Positions 35,043 through 44,117 of a stretch of 64,000 bases of DNA are shown here, in pieces (position 1 is the first letter of the stretch; each line of letters begins with the position of its first letter). A program made the translations under genes and the position numbers. The DNA comes from Mesobacillus jeotgali (GTDB taxonomy: Bacteria; Bacillota; Bacilli; Bacillales; Cytobacillaceae), in contig NZ_FVZC01000008.1 in the NCBI RefSeq assembly GCF_900166585.1, positions 806,001 through 870,000 of the forward strand, written 5' to 3'. The notes under the pieces were generated by a model. It was not told the origin of the DNA. It searched no databases and saw only the letters and a program-made list of their open reading frames with translations.

Positions 35043-35095
35043 AAGGCCTGGCTTCCGATTTTCGTTTCAATCAATCAGCCAGGCTTTATTTTTAT
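35043..35095. terminator. Terminator shared by nadE and a convergent gene
   Basis: AGGCCTGGC ... GCCAGGCTT with TTATTTTTATT on one side and an A run on the other; long loop of about 25 bases. Confidence 0.8.
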
Positions 35096-35436
35096 TCAGT
35101 TTGCGCGATTGCGAAGTGTGGCACATCTTCTTTTTCAGTCACCTTGTCAATTTTATCCGTGAACATTTGAAAAACTCGCTTTTTCTCTTCCAGCTCCTTG
35201 ATATATTCTTTCAGATCATTGAATCTCTCTTCAAACGGCTGATGATACAGTTCCAGAATTTTCCTGTTCAAGTCGGGGTTCACTGTTGACTGGACGACCT
35301 GCTTCGTGATGTTGAATTTATATGTATATACTTGTAACTCATTTTTTACTTCTTCATATTCTGCGTCAATCTCTTTTAAAACTTCTTCGATTTCCGCTTT
35401 CCATTCATCTAGCGACTTCTTAACATGCTGTTCCAT
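35092..35436 (-). CDS. Small coiled-coil protein, unknown
   Basis: 114 residues, ATG with AGGGGGAT upstream. Highly charged and helical throughout with heptad-like patterns (SLDEWKAEIEEVLKEIDAEYEEV; RFNDLKEYIKELEEKKRVF), no Cys, no membrane segment. I do not recognise a family. It is a single gene, convergent with nadE, and its upstream region holds a degenerate repeat array. Confidence 0.75.
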   Translation of the reverse strand: MEQHVKKSLDEWKAEIEEVLKEIDAEYEEVKNELQVYTYKFNITKQVVQSTVNPDLNRKILELYHQPFEERFNDLKEYIKELEEKKRVFQMFTDKIDKVTEKEDVPHFAIAQTE

Positions 35437-35584
35437 AAGGATCCCCCTGCCATTCGCCTTAATAAAGCTTCTTCCTTTTATTCTAGCAAGCGAATTTTAC
35501 ATAGAGATTGCTGGTATATTACATTGTGAAAACAAACTATTAATAGGAAGGAAGCGGGGAACTTTATTTAATAAAGGTGCTTTT

Positions 35585-35765
35585 GCTAGAAAACCTGAGT
35601 CAGGATTGCCTTCGGATAAAAATCCGTTAAGAACACTCATATTATCTGAACCCGGACTGCCTTCAGAAAGAATATCCATTAAGTCCATTAGTATTGCCTA
35701 AACCGGGTTTCTTTTGGACAGAGTACTCATCAAGCCCTTGAGTATTGGCTGAACCTTATTTGCCT
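35585..35765. repeat. Degenerate tandem repeat array F, units of about 51-57 bp
   Basis: Three imperfect units with GAACC(C/T)G ... GCCTTC(G/A)GA ... (T/C)CC(G/A)TTAAG ... ATTATCTGAACC. Unit lengths are about 57, 52 and 51 bp. It lies in the divergent gap 35437-36331. 35766-35937 shows no gene or clear motif. Confidence 0.65.
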
Positions 35766-35937
35766 TCCAACAACAGACCTATGACGGTAAAGTCTGAGTG
35801 TAGACCAAACACGATGTGAAGTCTCGGTTTTACGAGAACTTCACCATCATTTCTTTTGTACGACAAAGCCGGTTCTCGATGCATTGAAAAAGTTATAGGA
35901 AAATAGACTCATCTTTGTAATTAATTGGCGAATTTTG

Positions 35938-35966
35938 TTGAAAGAATAGTACTAAAGTTTTATATT
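35938..35966 (+). promoter_or_regulatory. SigA-type promoter of the c-di-GMP riboswitch
   Basis: TTGAAA (35938-35943), 17-bp spacer, TATATT (35961-35966); 17 bp before the aptamer. Confidence 0.7.
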
Positions 35967-35982
35967 TGAATTAGAACTGAAA

Positions 35983-36057
35983 AAGGCAAACTTATCGAAA
36001 GGTGAGGACGCAAAACTACGAGTCTAAGGCCAACGGGCTATGATCGTCGGGTTGCCA
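35983..36057 (+). ncRNA. c-di-GMP-I (GEMM) riboswitch
   Basis: GGCAAAC at 35985, TCGAAAGGTGAGGACGCAAA, CTAAGGCCAACGGGCTATGAT and the closing GTCGGGTTGCC match the GEMM-I blocks: the GNRA-type CGAAA loop, the GGACGCAAA turn, and the tetraloop-receptor CTAAGG...ATG. It binds cyclic di-GMP. The transcript reads to the right, towards the small gene at 36332. Confidence 0.9.
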
Positions 36058-36121
36058 TAAAAAGATCGGATGAGAAATAAAGTATAGGTGAATAGTTATG
36101 TGTTAACTGTTTTGCCAAATG

Positions 36122-36152
36122 AAATCCGCCATCTTTTTGGGGGATTCTTTTA
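36122..36152 (+). terminator. Probable riboswitch expression platform terminator
   Basis: AATCCGCC ... GGGGGATT followed by CTTTTATT, with one mismatched pair; 65 bp downstream of the c-di-GMP aptamer. 36153-36331 holds no other gene. Confidence 0.65.
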
Positions 36153-36331
36153 TTTAACTGTCTTTTTCTCCTTCAAAAAATGGCAAAAGAGATAAATTTC
36201 ACGTTTGTCGGTTGTGATAGAGGATAAATAATACTTAAGATACTTGACAGGATAAATGAAAGTAATCCTTTTGGCAGGTTTTGTATTTGGTGTAAAGGAT
36301 TTCAAAAAATGGAATGAAGGGTGGAGGGAAC

Positions 36332-36556
36332 GTGACTGTTTTATTTGGAACGGTAGAATATTTTGAACGGGAAATTGAGTTTCATTTATCTGAAGTTGAA
36401 AAAAGAGAGAGATTTCGGGAAGAAATACAGCAAATTCAAATGAAGCTGGAAGAAGAGCTTCGGAATGATTTTATCTGCGACGAAAAGTTAAGGATGGAGT
36501 GTCTCGACAATCTATCAAACGCTTGCAATAAGTTAGCTGAGGATTACGTAGTTTGA
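36332..36556 (+). CDS. Small helical protein downstream of a c-di-GMP riboswitch
   Basis: 74 residues from GTG at 36332 (GGTGGAGGG upstream); an ATG six codons earlier lacks a ribosome site. Sequence is charged and helical (EVEKRERFREEIQQIQMKLEEELRNDF, here continuous helix; then a second helix LRMECLDNLSNACNKLAEDYVV) with two or three Cys and no membrane segment or signal. No family recognised; the two-helix shape recalls Spo0E-like proteins but their SQxLD motif is missing. It is the only gene between the c-di-GMP riboswitch and a terminator, so cyclic di-GMP probably controls it. Confidence 0.65.
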   Translation: MTVLFGTVEYFEREIEFHLSEVEKRERFREEIQQIQMKLEEELRNDFICDEKLRMECLDNLSNACNKLAEDYVV

Positions 36557-36572
36557 AAACTACTATAATATG

Positions 36573-36605
36573 AAAGCCTGTGGTGCGTTCCACAGGCTTT
36601 TTTTA
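36573..36605. terminator. Bidirectional terminator
   Basis: AAAGCCTGTGG ... CCACAGGCTTT with seven T; serves both the small gene and the convergent thiolase. Confidence 0.92.
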
Positions 36606-36609
36606 TTGG

Positions 36610-37794
36610 TTAAATGTTTTCGATAATTGTTGCTACGCCCATTCCGCCGCCAATGCAAAGGGTGGCCAGCCCGTATTTTTGTTCACGCTTCTTAAGTTCA
36701 TGAATAAGTGTGACCAGAATTCTTGCTCCGCTCGCGCCAATTGGGTGGCCAAGCGCAATGGCTCCTCCGTTGACATTGACATTCTCCTCACTCATGTCCA
36801 GTTCCTTCATGACCGAAAGAGCTTGTGCGGCAAATGCTTCATTTGCCTCTACTAAATCGATATCCGTTAACTCCATGTCTGTTTTCTTAAGGGCTTTCTT
36901 TACAGCATTAACTGGTCCAATTCCCATGATGGATGGGTCAACACCTGCGGAAGCATTCGCCTTGATTGTTACTAACGGGGTAATTCCTAGTTCTTTTGCT
37001 TTTTTGCCGCTCATGACAACAACTGCAGCGGCACCATCGTTGATTCCAGAAGCATTGGCTGCTGTTACGGTTCCGTCCTTCTTGAATGCAGGCCTTAACT
37101 TGCCAATCTTCTCAATAGTGCTGCCGAATTTTGGATGCTCATCCTGATCGACGATGATGGGGTCACCTTTACGCTGCTTTACTTCAACAGGGACAATTTC
37201 ATCCTTGAAGCGGCCGGAAGTAATCGCTGCTTCAGCCCGATTCTGGCTCTTGACGGCGAAAGTGTCCTGTTCGCTGCGTGAAATTTCATATTTTTCCGCA
37301 AGGTTTTCGGCAGTAATGCCCATGTGATAATCATTAAATGCACATACGAGTCCATCGCCAAGCAATGTATCTACTAGCTTTTGGTCGCCCATCTTGAAGC
37401 CTTCCCGCGCACCTTTAAGAACGAAAGGTGCCTGGCTCATGTTTTCCATGCCGCCAGCGACGACGATGTCGGCTTCACCTGCGGCAATGGCCTGATATGC
37501 CAGGTGAACCGCCTTCAAACCTGATCCGCACAGTTTATTGATCGTCATGGATGGACAGGTTTCAGGGAGCCCAGCTCTCATGGCAGCCTGGCGGGCAGGG
37601 TTTTGGCCGAGCCCAGCCTGAAGCACATTCCCCATGATGACTTCGTCTACAACATCAGTGCTTACATTCGCTTTTTCCAGTGCAGACTTAATAGCCGCTG
37701 CTCCGAGATCCACTGCTGATACTTTCGAAAAAGCTCCGCCAAATGCTCCGGTCGCCGTTCTTACCGCACTTGCAATAACAATTGTATTTTCCAT
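36610..37794 (-). CDS. Acetyl-CoA C-acetyltransferase (thiolase)
   Basis: 394 residues, ATG with GAAGGGGT. Thiolase motifs: nucleophile Cys in [15 protein letters not shown] (about Cys88), [30 protein letters not shown] with the catalytic His, and [10 protein letters not shown] with the second Cys. It interconverts two acetyl-CoA and acetoacetyl-CoA. As the last gene of a minus-strand operon with a CoA-transferase and a permease, the likely direction is cleavage of acetoacetyl-CoA during growth on ketone bodies or short-chain fatty acids. Confidence 0.93.
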   Translation of the reverse strand: MENTIVIASAVRTATGAFGGAFSKVSAVDLGAAAIKSALEKANVSTDVVDEVIMGNVLQAGLGQNPARQAAMRAGLPETCPSMTINKLCGSGLKAVHLAYQAIAAGEADIVVAGGMENMSQAPFVLKGAREGFKMGDQKLVDTLLGDGLVCAFNDYHMGITAENLAEKYEISRSEQDTFAVKSQNRAEAAITSGRFKDEIVPVEVKQRKGDPIIVDQDEHPKFGSTIEKIGKLRPAFKKDGTVTAANASGINDGAAAVVVMSGKKAKELGITPLVTIKANASAGVDPSIMGIGPVNAVKKALKKTDMELTDIDLVEANEAFAAQALSVMKELDMSEENVNVNGGAIALGHPIGASGARILVTLIHELKKREQKYGLATLCIGGGMGVATIIENI

Positions 37795-37861
37795 TTTTTA
37801 CTACCCCTTCCGAATTGAATTTAAGAAAGGAGGATGTTCTCCTCCTTTGCTGTTGTTATTA

Positions 37862-39304
37862 TTATACTAGTCCAGTTAACTTGTAGACTGCAATAATGAA
37901 GAATACAGCCAAAGTTTTAATGATGGTGATGGCGAAAATATCTTTATAAGATTGTTTATGAGTCAATCCAGTAACCGCAAGCAATGTGATGACTGCTCCG
38001 TTGTGCGGAAGTGTATCCATGCCGCCGGACGCCATCGAGATGACACGGTGCATAACCTCTGGCGGAATATTGAACTCTGTGATTGCTTTCATATACGTAT
38101 CTGCCATTGCACTCAAAGCAATTCCCATTCCGCCTGAAGCGGATCCAGTCACACCAGCAAGAGTGGTCGTCGTCACCGCTCCATTAATCAGAGGGTCTGT
38201 GAAAGTAGTAGAAATTCCTTTACTAACAACCGAGAAGCCAGGCAGAGAGGAAATGACCCCGCCGAAACCATATTCAGCACCAGTGTTCATCGAGGCAAGC
38301 AAAGCACCGCCAATCGCCGTGTTGATCCCAACCTTGAAGCCGCCGGTAACCTTTTTCCAATCATAGAGAAGTGTAGCCAGGATACCAAGGATTAATGCCA
38401 GCTCAACGGACCAGATTCCTACTACTCCGGACATTTGGACAGTACCGTAAGATTCTAGGCCGATTTTTGAAAAATCAAAGCCATTAGGATACCATTTTGG
38501 CAGATTCACGGTGAAGAACTTGTTGGCAACTCCTACAAGCACCAATGGAACAAAAGCCAAAACAGCCCTTAAGGTGTTTGTTTTAGCTGTCATGTCAATG
38601 CTGCTGCCACCTTCCTCCAGTACATCAGCTTCAGCTGCAGCAGCAGATTCGGCGTTATCAAATCCGTAGAATCCTTCACCGCGTCTTGCAGCTTTTTTGC
38701 GGAGGGTTTCGAGATAGAGCATACCTAATGCGAATACCAGGATTGCCCCGATGATTCCAAGGGCAGGTGCCGCGTAAATATCAGTGCCAAAAAAGCTTGT
38801 CGGAATGACGTTCTGGATCTGTGGCGTTCCTGGGAGCGCATCCATAGTGAAAGTGAACGCACCAAGTGCGATTGTCCCCGGAATAAGTCTTTTCGGAATA
38901 TTCGCCTCTCTGAATAAGTTTTTAGCAAAAGGATAGATTGCAAAAACGACAACGAAAAGGCTGACACCGCTGTATGTTAAAATGGCGCCCATCAGAACAA
39001 TTGCCAGGATTGCGCGAGTGCCGCCGACAAGTTTAATGATTGATTTGGCGATTGATTCGGCAATCCCTGACATTTCAACGACCTTTCCGAAAATCGCACC
39101 CAGCAAGAATACCGGGAAGTAGTTCTTAATGAATCCAACCATCTTCTCCATGAAGATGTTGCTGAAAAAAGGAAGCACGTGGCTTGGATCCGTCAGCAGC
39201 ACCGCCAAAAGGGCTGCAATCGGGGCGAAAAGGATAACTGAATACCCTTTATAAGCCGTGAACATCAATAATCCAAGGGCCAAAAGTATAATGAATAGCT
39301 CCAT
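37862..39304 (-). CDS. GntP-family permease, probably for hydroxybutyrate/acetoacetate
   Basis: 480 residues, about twelve hydrophobic helices, ATG start. GntP-family features include YKGYSVILFAPIAALLAVLL at the N-terminus, ILTYSGVSLFVVVFAIYPF and the C-terminal SGGMDTLPHNGAVITLLAVTGLTHKQSY, each cut by the membrane segments around it. B. subtilis YxjC, encoded with scoAB and yxjF, is the nearest context match. Substrate is inferred from neighbours: CoA-transferase upstream (40 bp gap), thiolase downstream. Confidence 0.87.
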   Translation of the reverse strand: MELFIILLALGLLMFTAYKGYSVILFAPIAALLAVLLTDPSHVLPFFSNIFMEKMVGFIKNYFPVFLLGAIFGKVVEMSGIAESIAKSIIKLVGGTRAILAIVLMGAILTYSGVSLFVVVFAIYPFAKNLFREANIPKRLIPGTIALGAFTFTMDALPGTPQIQNVIPTSFFGTDIYAAPALGIIGAILVFALGMLYLETLRKKAARRGEGFYGFDNAESAAAAEADVLEEGGSSIDMTAKTNTLRAVLAFVPLVLVGVANKFFTVNLPKWYPNGFDFSKIGLESYGTVQMSGVVGIWSVELALILGILATLLYDWKKVTGGFKVGINTAIGGALLASMNTGAEYGFGGVISSLPGFSVVSKGISTTFTDPLINGAVTTTTLAGVTGSASGGMGIALSAMADTYMKAITEFNIPPEVMHRVISMASGGMDTLPHNGAVITLLAVTGLTHKQSYKDIFAITIIKTLAVFFIIAVYKLTGLV

Positions 39305-39343
39305 TTAGGGAACTCCTTTCTAAAACACAGGTTTTTATTTTGA

Positions 39344-40939
39344 TCAGATTGCCGCAATATTACGAAAGCCAGCAGTCTTTTTATCTTTTAAACCCATCGG
39401 CTGATCCATGAATATCCTGCTGTCCATCAATTTCAGGTCTTTGGCGATCAATGGCCTGAAATCCATCAGGGAAAGGATATCTCTTTCTAAGTTGATGCCC
39501 GGCGCGATTTCTGTAAGTGTTAATCCCTCAGGCAAAAGTTCAAAGACGGCACGCTCGGTGATATAGATGACCTTTTTGCTATTTTCCCGTGCCACATCAC
39601 CGCTGAAAGTAATTTGCTCGACTTCTTCAATAAATTTCTTTGCCTTGCCCTCCTGGAGAATTTGCAGTTTCCCACTGCCTGTCTCCACCTTCAGGCCTCC
39701 GGCAGTGAACGTTCCGCAAAATGCGATTTGCCTTGCGTTTTGGGTAATATTGATGAATCCGCCGCAACCGGCAATTTTAGGTCCGAACTTTGAAACATTA
39801 ATATTCCCTTTTGTATCACATTGAGCCAGGCCAAGGAATGCAGCATCAATTCCGCCGCCATCATAATAGTCAAACATGTAAGGCTGGTCAATGATTGCCT
39901 CTGGTCCAATCGAGCAGCCAAAGTCGAGTCCGCCAGCTGCAGTGCCGCCAATGGCACCCGGTTCCAGCGTTGGAGTGAACAGGTCATTCATTCCTTCTTC
40001 CTGAAGTACATGTGCGATGATTTCAGGCACACCGATACCGTAATTTAATACTTTTATATCTTTGTTTAAAAGCATGGCTGCACGCCGCGCGATCACCTTG
40101 CGTTCGTTAAGAGGATATTTTGCAGCTGATTGCTTGTGGACGACATCGCTTCTGTAAAAGTCTTCGTTGTGCTGCGTACCGAATGTTTGCATATGGTTTG
40201 CCGGATTCTCAACAACCACCACATAGTCGACCAGTATTCCCGGAATAGCCACAAGCTTAGGGTCGATTGAACCATTTTTGACGATTTTTTCAACCTGGAC
40301 AATTACTTTGCCGCCGCTGTTGCGCGCATTCATGGCAATGGAGAGGATCTCCAAAGTAAGCGGTTCCTTTTCGAAGCTGATATTGCCATTTTCGTCAGAA
40401 ACCGAACCCTTCAGCAAAGCGAAATCAAGCTTTTGTGTTTTATAGGCAAGATAAGGTTTACCATCAAAGCTTACTTTTTCAACAATCTCATCTTTTGTTG
40501 CATCATTGAGTTTGCCGCCATCAACATCAGGGTCGACAAATGTTCCAAGTCCAACATGCGTAATCGTGCGCGGCTTGCCGGCGGCGCCGTCCCGGAACAT
40601 TTGTGAAATGACACCCTGTGGCAGGTTATAGGCTTCAATTTTATTATTTACAACAAGCGGCTGGAACTTCGGTGCAAGCCCCATATGTCCGCCAATGATT
40701 CTTTTCACAAGTCCTTCGTGAGCATAATGATTCATGCCGCGGTCTATCCCATCACCATTCCCGGCAGCATAAACCAGGGTAAGGTTTTTAGGGGAGTGGT
40801 TTTCAAGGAACCTTTTTTCTACTTCAATATAAATCTCTTCGGCAACGCCTACGCCGATAAAACCGCCGAGGCCAACAACTGCGTTATCGGTGAACAGATT
40901 CGCTGCTTCCTGTGAGGAAATGATTTTTATAGAAGACAT
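39344..40939 (-). CDS. Acyl-CoA:acetate/3-ketoacid CoA-transferase, single-chain
   Basis: 531 residues from ATG at 40939 (GAGGTG 6-7 bp upstream; GTG three codons earlier is inside that site). Both halves of a family I CoA-transferase are fused: alpha part with AVVGLGGFIGVGVAEEIY and beta part with IGVPEIIAHVLQEEGM, the catalytic Glu in TLEPGAIGGTAAGG, and GGGIDAAFLGLAQCD. Fused enzymes of this size (YdiF/Pct type) move CoA between acetate, propionate, acetoacetate or similar acids through a glutamyl-CoA thioester. In B. subtilis the same step uses separate ScoA and ScoB. Confidence 0.9.
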   Translation of the reverse strand: MSSIKIISSQEAANLFTDNAVVGLGGFIGVGVAEEIYIEVEKRFLENHSPKNLTLVYAAGNGDGIDRGMNHYAHEGLVKRIIGGHMGLAPKFQPLVVNNKIEAYNLPQGVISQMFRDGAAGKPRTITHVGLGTFVDPDVDGGKLNDATKDEIVEKVSFDGKPYLAYKTQKLDFALLKGSVSDENGNISFEKEPLTLEILSIAMNARNSGGKVIVQVEKIVKNGSIDPKLVAIPGILVDYVVVVENPANHMQTFGTQHNEDFYRSDVVHKQSAAKYPLNERKVIARRAAMLLNKDIKVLNYGIGVPEIIAHVLQEEGMNDLFTPTLEPGAIGGTAAGGLDFGCSIGPEAIIDQPYMFDYYDGGGIDAAFLGLAQCDTKGNINVSKFGPKIAGCGGFINITQNARQIAFCGTFTAGGLKVETGSGKLQILQEGKAKKFIEEVEQITFSGDVARENSKKVIYITERAVFELLPEGLTLTEIAPGINLERDILSLMDFRPLIAKDLKLMDSRIFMDQPMGLKDKKTAGFRNIAAI

Positions 40940-40985
40940 TTTCAACACCTCATTGTCGTATTTCTAGTCCTGTCCAAAATCCCGA

Positions 40986-41711
40986 CTAAAGTCTTAATCC
41001 GCCAGTCACTTCAAGGACGTGCCCATTAACATAACTTGACTCATCGCTTGCAAGGAACAATACTGCATTGGCAATTTCCTGCGGCTTGCCAAGACGTCCA
41101 AGCGGAGTTTTCTCTCTGATTGGCTGGAGGACTTTATCAGGAACCGTTGCCATCATTTCAGTTTCCACATACCCTGGGGCGATTGCATTTGAGCGGACTG
41201 CCGCACCTTTGCGTGTGAATTCCTTCGCCCATGTATAAGTCATGCCGATTACACCGGCTTTTGTTGCGGCATAGTTCGTCTGTCCAACGTTTCCATAAAC
41301 TCCTACAACAGAAGAAATGCTGACGATGGAGCCTTTTCCATTTTCCATCATGATTGGAGCGACTGCCTGAGTCAGGTTGAACACTCCCTTTAGATTCACA
41401 TCTATTACTGCATCCCACATATCCTCAGTCATTTTTTGAATTAAAGCATCACGGGTGATGCCGGCATTATTTACAAGCACATCGATTTGGCCCACTTCAT
41501 TTTTTACTTCTTCGACAAATTTCGCAACCTGGTCACGATTCGTCACATTCAATTGAATATGGCGTACATTTGAAAATTCATACTCTCCGTTCCCCATATC
41601 GAGAGAATAGATTAGTTTGGCGCCTTCTCGCGCAAGCGTTTCCACTATCTGGCGTCCGATGCCACGTGCTCCCCCTGTCACAATAGCCACTTTACCTTCC
41701 ATTCTATTCAT
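40986..41711 (-). CDS. Short-chain dehydrogenase (3-oxoacyl/acetoacetyl reductase or hydroxybutyrate dehydrogenase)
   Basis: 241 residues, ATG with AGGGGGC. SDR motifs: TGGARGIG cofactor loop, NNAG, catalytic Ser in SISSVVGVYG, YAATK with Tyr and Lys, and APGYVETEM. It is the first gene of the operon with CoA-transferase (46 bp downstream), GntP permease and thiolase. FabG/PhaB-like sequence suggests reduction or oxidation between acetoacetyl and 3-hydroxybutyryl groups; in the matching B. subtilis cluster the SDR is YxjF, a hydroxybutyrate dehydrogenase. Which direction applies is inferred. Confidence 0.88.
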   Translation of the reverse strand: MNRMEGKVAIVTGGARGIGRQIVETLAREGAKLIYSLDMGNGEYEFSNVRHIQLNVTNRDQVAKFVEEVKNEVGQIDVLVNNAGITRDALIQKMTEDMWDAVIDVNLKGVFNLTQAVAPIMMENGKGSIVSISSVVGVYGNVGQTNYAATKAGVIGMTYTWAKEFTRKGAAVRSNAIAPGYVETEMMATVPDKVLQPIREKTPLGRLGKPQEIANAVLFLASDESSYVNGHVLEVTGGLRL

Positions 41712-41822
41712 AATGTAAGCCCCCTACAGGATTTAAAATAAGTACACCATTAATGTAAGCGGTATCAGAAATAAAATAAAATACATATAAATCATGATTG
41801 CTATAACTTCTGGTTATGGAAT

Positions 41823-41866
41823 AAAAAAGCAGGAGTGTAGGTTGGTGATAACCTTTCACTCCTGCC
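41823..41866 (-). terminator. Terminator of the LysR gene
   Basis: Minus strand: GCAGGAGTG ... CACTCCTGC followed by TTTTTTATT. It isolates the LysR transcript from the ketone-body operon, whose promoter must lie in 41712-41822. Confidence 0.88.
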
Positions 41867-41908
41867 TGTATGAATGTTTAATGATATGGAATAGTTTGAA
41901 GCTAATCA

Positions 41909-42793
41909 TTACTTAATATTTTCCTTAACATACTCAATGAATTTCTTCGCTGCAAAAGAGATGTATCGATTTTTTTTCAAAATGATTGCAATCCGCCATT
42001 TCATTTCTGGATGTTCAATCGGGATTTGCCGAATATTTTTGCTGTTGAATCTCGCCAGAATTGGCCGCGGCAAAATGGAAACCCCCTGGTTAAGACAGAC
42101 CAGTTCGGTAAGAAAATCCCATTGTGAGCTCTTAAAATAAACATTGGGTTCGAAGCCGGCTTCTCGGCAGGCTTTGATAACATGATGGTGAAGAAGAAAG
42201 GTCTCATTGAGGAGAGCGAAGGTTTCATCCTTCAAATCCTCGAATACAACTTTTTCCTTTTTAGCCAGAGGATGATCGTTATGGACGATTAAAACAACTT
42301 CATCTTCTGTCACGGGGATGTATTCAATACGGTCAGAAAGCTCTGGTAAAATGACGAGGCCCAGGTCGACATAACCCTTCTCCACCATTTCGTACACAGT
42401 TACTGCCCCATTTTCAATTATAGAAAGGTTAATTCCCGGGTATTCTTGCCTGAAATTGGCAATCAGCGGAGGGAAATAACTGGTTCCAATTACAGGAGGT
42501 ATTCCAACGCTCACATTGCCGGTCCTTAAATTTTTTGTATCCTGAATCGCTTCCGTGATCGAGTCCATCTCAAGGAGCAGTTTTTGTCCCTCTTCGAAGA
42601 GCTTTTCTCCTGCATCAGTCAAAGCCATTTTATGCTCAGATCGGTCAAAAAGCTGGACACCGAGTTCTTCTTCCAGTTTTTTGATCATTTTGCTCAAAGC
42701 GGGTTGAGAGAGATGGAGTTTCCTCGCTGCTACTGTAAAGCTGTTATCCTTTGCAACCTGGACAAAATACGCTAACTGCCGTGTATCCATCAT
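41909..42793 (-). CDS. LysR-family transcriptional regulator
   Basis: 294 residues. Starts MMDTRQLAYFVQVAKDNSFTVAARKLHLSQPALSKMIKKLEEELG, a LysR winged helix (residues 1-60), then a periplasmic-binding-like effector domain (about 90-294). The second ATG (42790) is better spaced from GGAGGA than the first. It lies directly upstream of and parallel to the ketone-body operon, so it probably controls that operon in response to an acid or acyl-CoA; this is inferred from position. Confidence 0.9.
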   Translation of the reverse strand: MMDTRQLAYFVQVAKDNSFTVAARKLHLSQPALSKMIKKLEEELGVQLFDRSEHKMALTDAGEKLFEEGQKLLLEMDSITEAIQDTKNLRTGNVSVGIPPVIGTSYFPPLIANFRQEYPGINLSIIENGAVTVYEMVEKGYVDLGLVILPELSDRIEYIPVTEDEVVLIVHNDHPLAKKEKVVFEDLKDETFALLNETFLLHHHVIKACREAGFEPNVYFKSSQWDFLTELVCLNQGVSILPRPILARFNSKNIRQIPIEHPEMKWRIAIILKKNRYISFAAKKFIEYVKENIK

Positions 42794-42971
42794 TATTCCT
42801 CCGTATCACTCCATGGTATCGTTATTGTAACATAAGCAGTCCTCAGATAAATATCTATAGAGGTAAACCTTTAAAGAGGGAGAAGGTTGGTGGCTGGATT
42901 TCACGAAACGCGTTTGAACATGTGGATTTAAGGTTATGTTTATGAATATGACAGCTAAAGGGGAAATCGCC

Positions 42972-43307
42972 ATGGAAAAGATAGAATATAACAAACTCGT
43001 AAGGGACTATTTTCCGGATCTGATGAAGGATAAAGGGAAGAAAGTTGAATTTGAAGTTTTAGAAGGCAGTGAATATAGCGAGAAACTCATGGAGAAATTC
43101 AATGAGGAAGTTGAAAAGTTCCGCAGTGCAGGAACGGACAGGCTGCTGAGTGAAATAGTTGATTTGCTCGAAGTGGTCTATGCTATTGCCGAGCACAGAG
43201 GAATTACCGAATCGGAAGTAGAGTTCATGCGCCAGCTGAAAAAGAACCGCAGCGGAGGCTTCCGGAAAAAAATCCTCCTTAAGTCGATTGGAGAATCTCA
43301 AAAATAA
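42972..43307 (+). CDS. MazG-like nucleotide pyrophosphohydrolase
   Basis: 111 residues from ATG at 42972 (AAAGGGG upstream). KIEYNKLVRDYFPDLMKDKGK followed by EKFNEEVEKF and SEIVDLLEVVYAIAEHRGI, with the acidic ExxE...ExxD residues that bind Mg in all-alpha NTP pyrophosphatases (phosphoribosyl-ATP pyrophosphohydrolase-like, COG4997). It probably removes non-standard nucleotides. A single gene ending at a bidirectional terminator. Confidence 0.82.
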   Translation: MEKIEYNKLVRDYFPDLMKDKGKKVEFEVLEGSEYSEKLMEKFNEEVEKFRSAGTDRLLSEIVDLLEVVYAIAEHRGITESEVEFMRQLKKNRSGGFRKKILLKSIGESQK

Positions 43308-43312
43308 AAATT

Positions 43313-43345
43313 AAGCCCTCTGCTGACTTGGCAGAGGGCTATCTT
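43313..43345. terminator. Bidirectional terminator
   Basis: AAGCCCTCTGC-TGACTTG-GCAGAGGGCT; A and T tracts flank it, serving the MazG-like gene and the convergent DoxX gene. Confidence 0.88.
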
Positions 43346-43352
43346 TATATCG

Positions 43353-43868
43353 TTAAACCGCTTTATGTGCTGCTTCTGGTGTCTTTTTGAACACAGTCTT
43401 GCGGATGAAAGGAACGACCCAGCGGTCTAAACCATATTTGCCAGCGTTGAAACCTGCAAACAGGATAATAAATCCGAAGAAGATGTCAGTTGGGTTGTGG
43501 GATACAGTACCGGCAAGGAAGAAGCTGAAATTCATCACGAGACCGAAGAACATGGCGGCAGTAGTCAAACATCCAAGGATCAAACCTAGACCGATAAGGA
43601 ATTCGCCAAGCGGAACGATGAAGTTGAACAGATCCACATTTGGAATCGCAAAGCTTTCAAGGAAGTTTACATACCATCCATATACCATGTTACCATCTGG
43701 TCCTTTTACCGGATTAGCTGCAGCATTTTTTAGATAACCAGTTGCATCAAAACCCTCACCAGTCAATTTTCCCCATCCAGCAGTCATCCAGTTGTATCCG
43801 AGCCATACACGAATTGCAGTCAACAGGCCAGCAGCAATATTGTTTTCCCTTAACCAATTAGCGAACAT
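43353..43868 (-). CDS. DoxX-family membrane protein, copy 3 of 3
   Basis: 171 residues, four membrane helices, nearly the same protein as copy 2 at 25371 though 18 kb away. The ribosome site and the leader GAAGGGAAGCGATTTA are conserved as well. The upstream palindrome of copy 2 is not kept; instead TGTGAAG occurs twice as a direct repeat at 43937-43954. Such recent duplication of a redox-linked membrane protein suggests dosage or condition-specific expression. Function unknown. Confidence 0.87.
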   Translation of the reverse strand: MFANWLRENNIAAGLLTAIRVWLGYNWMTAGWGKLTGEGFDATGYLKNAAANPVKGPDGNMVYGWYVNFLESFAIPNVDLFNFIVPLGEFLIGLGLILGCLTTAAMFFGLVMNFSFFLAGTVSHNPTDIFFGFIILFAGFNAGKYGLDRWVVPFIRKTVFKKTPEAAHKAV

Positions 43869-44117
43869 CTAAATCGCTTCCCTTCAAAATATATAATGAT
43901 TACACTTATAAGATATCAAAGCAATAAATGGAAATCTGTGAAGAAAGTGTGAAGACACACATCAGCCATAATGTTATGAACAAATTTTGACAGCAATTTT
44001 CCTTTAATGGCACCAACACCCTAAAGGGTATTTATTTCTAATTTTTTTCTTGTCTCATATATTGGAAATATATAGAATAAACATAAAGTGAATACAGGCA
44101 GGAGAGGGGAAGATAAA

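Noticed and set aside
35306..35701. 131-codon plus-strand frame
   Set aside because: Mostly antisense to the coiled-coil gene at 35092-35436 and then repeat F; no ribosome site.
36332..36556. Spo0E-like phosphatase assignment for the small gene
   Set aside because: Helical hairpin shape is similar, but the SQxLD signature is missing.
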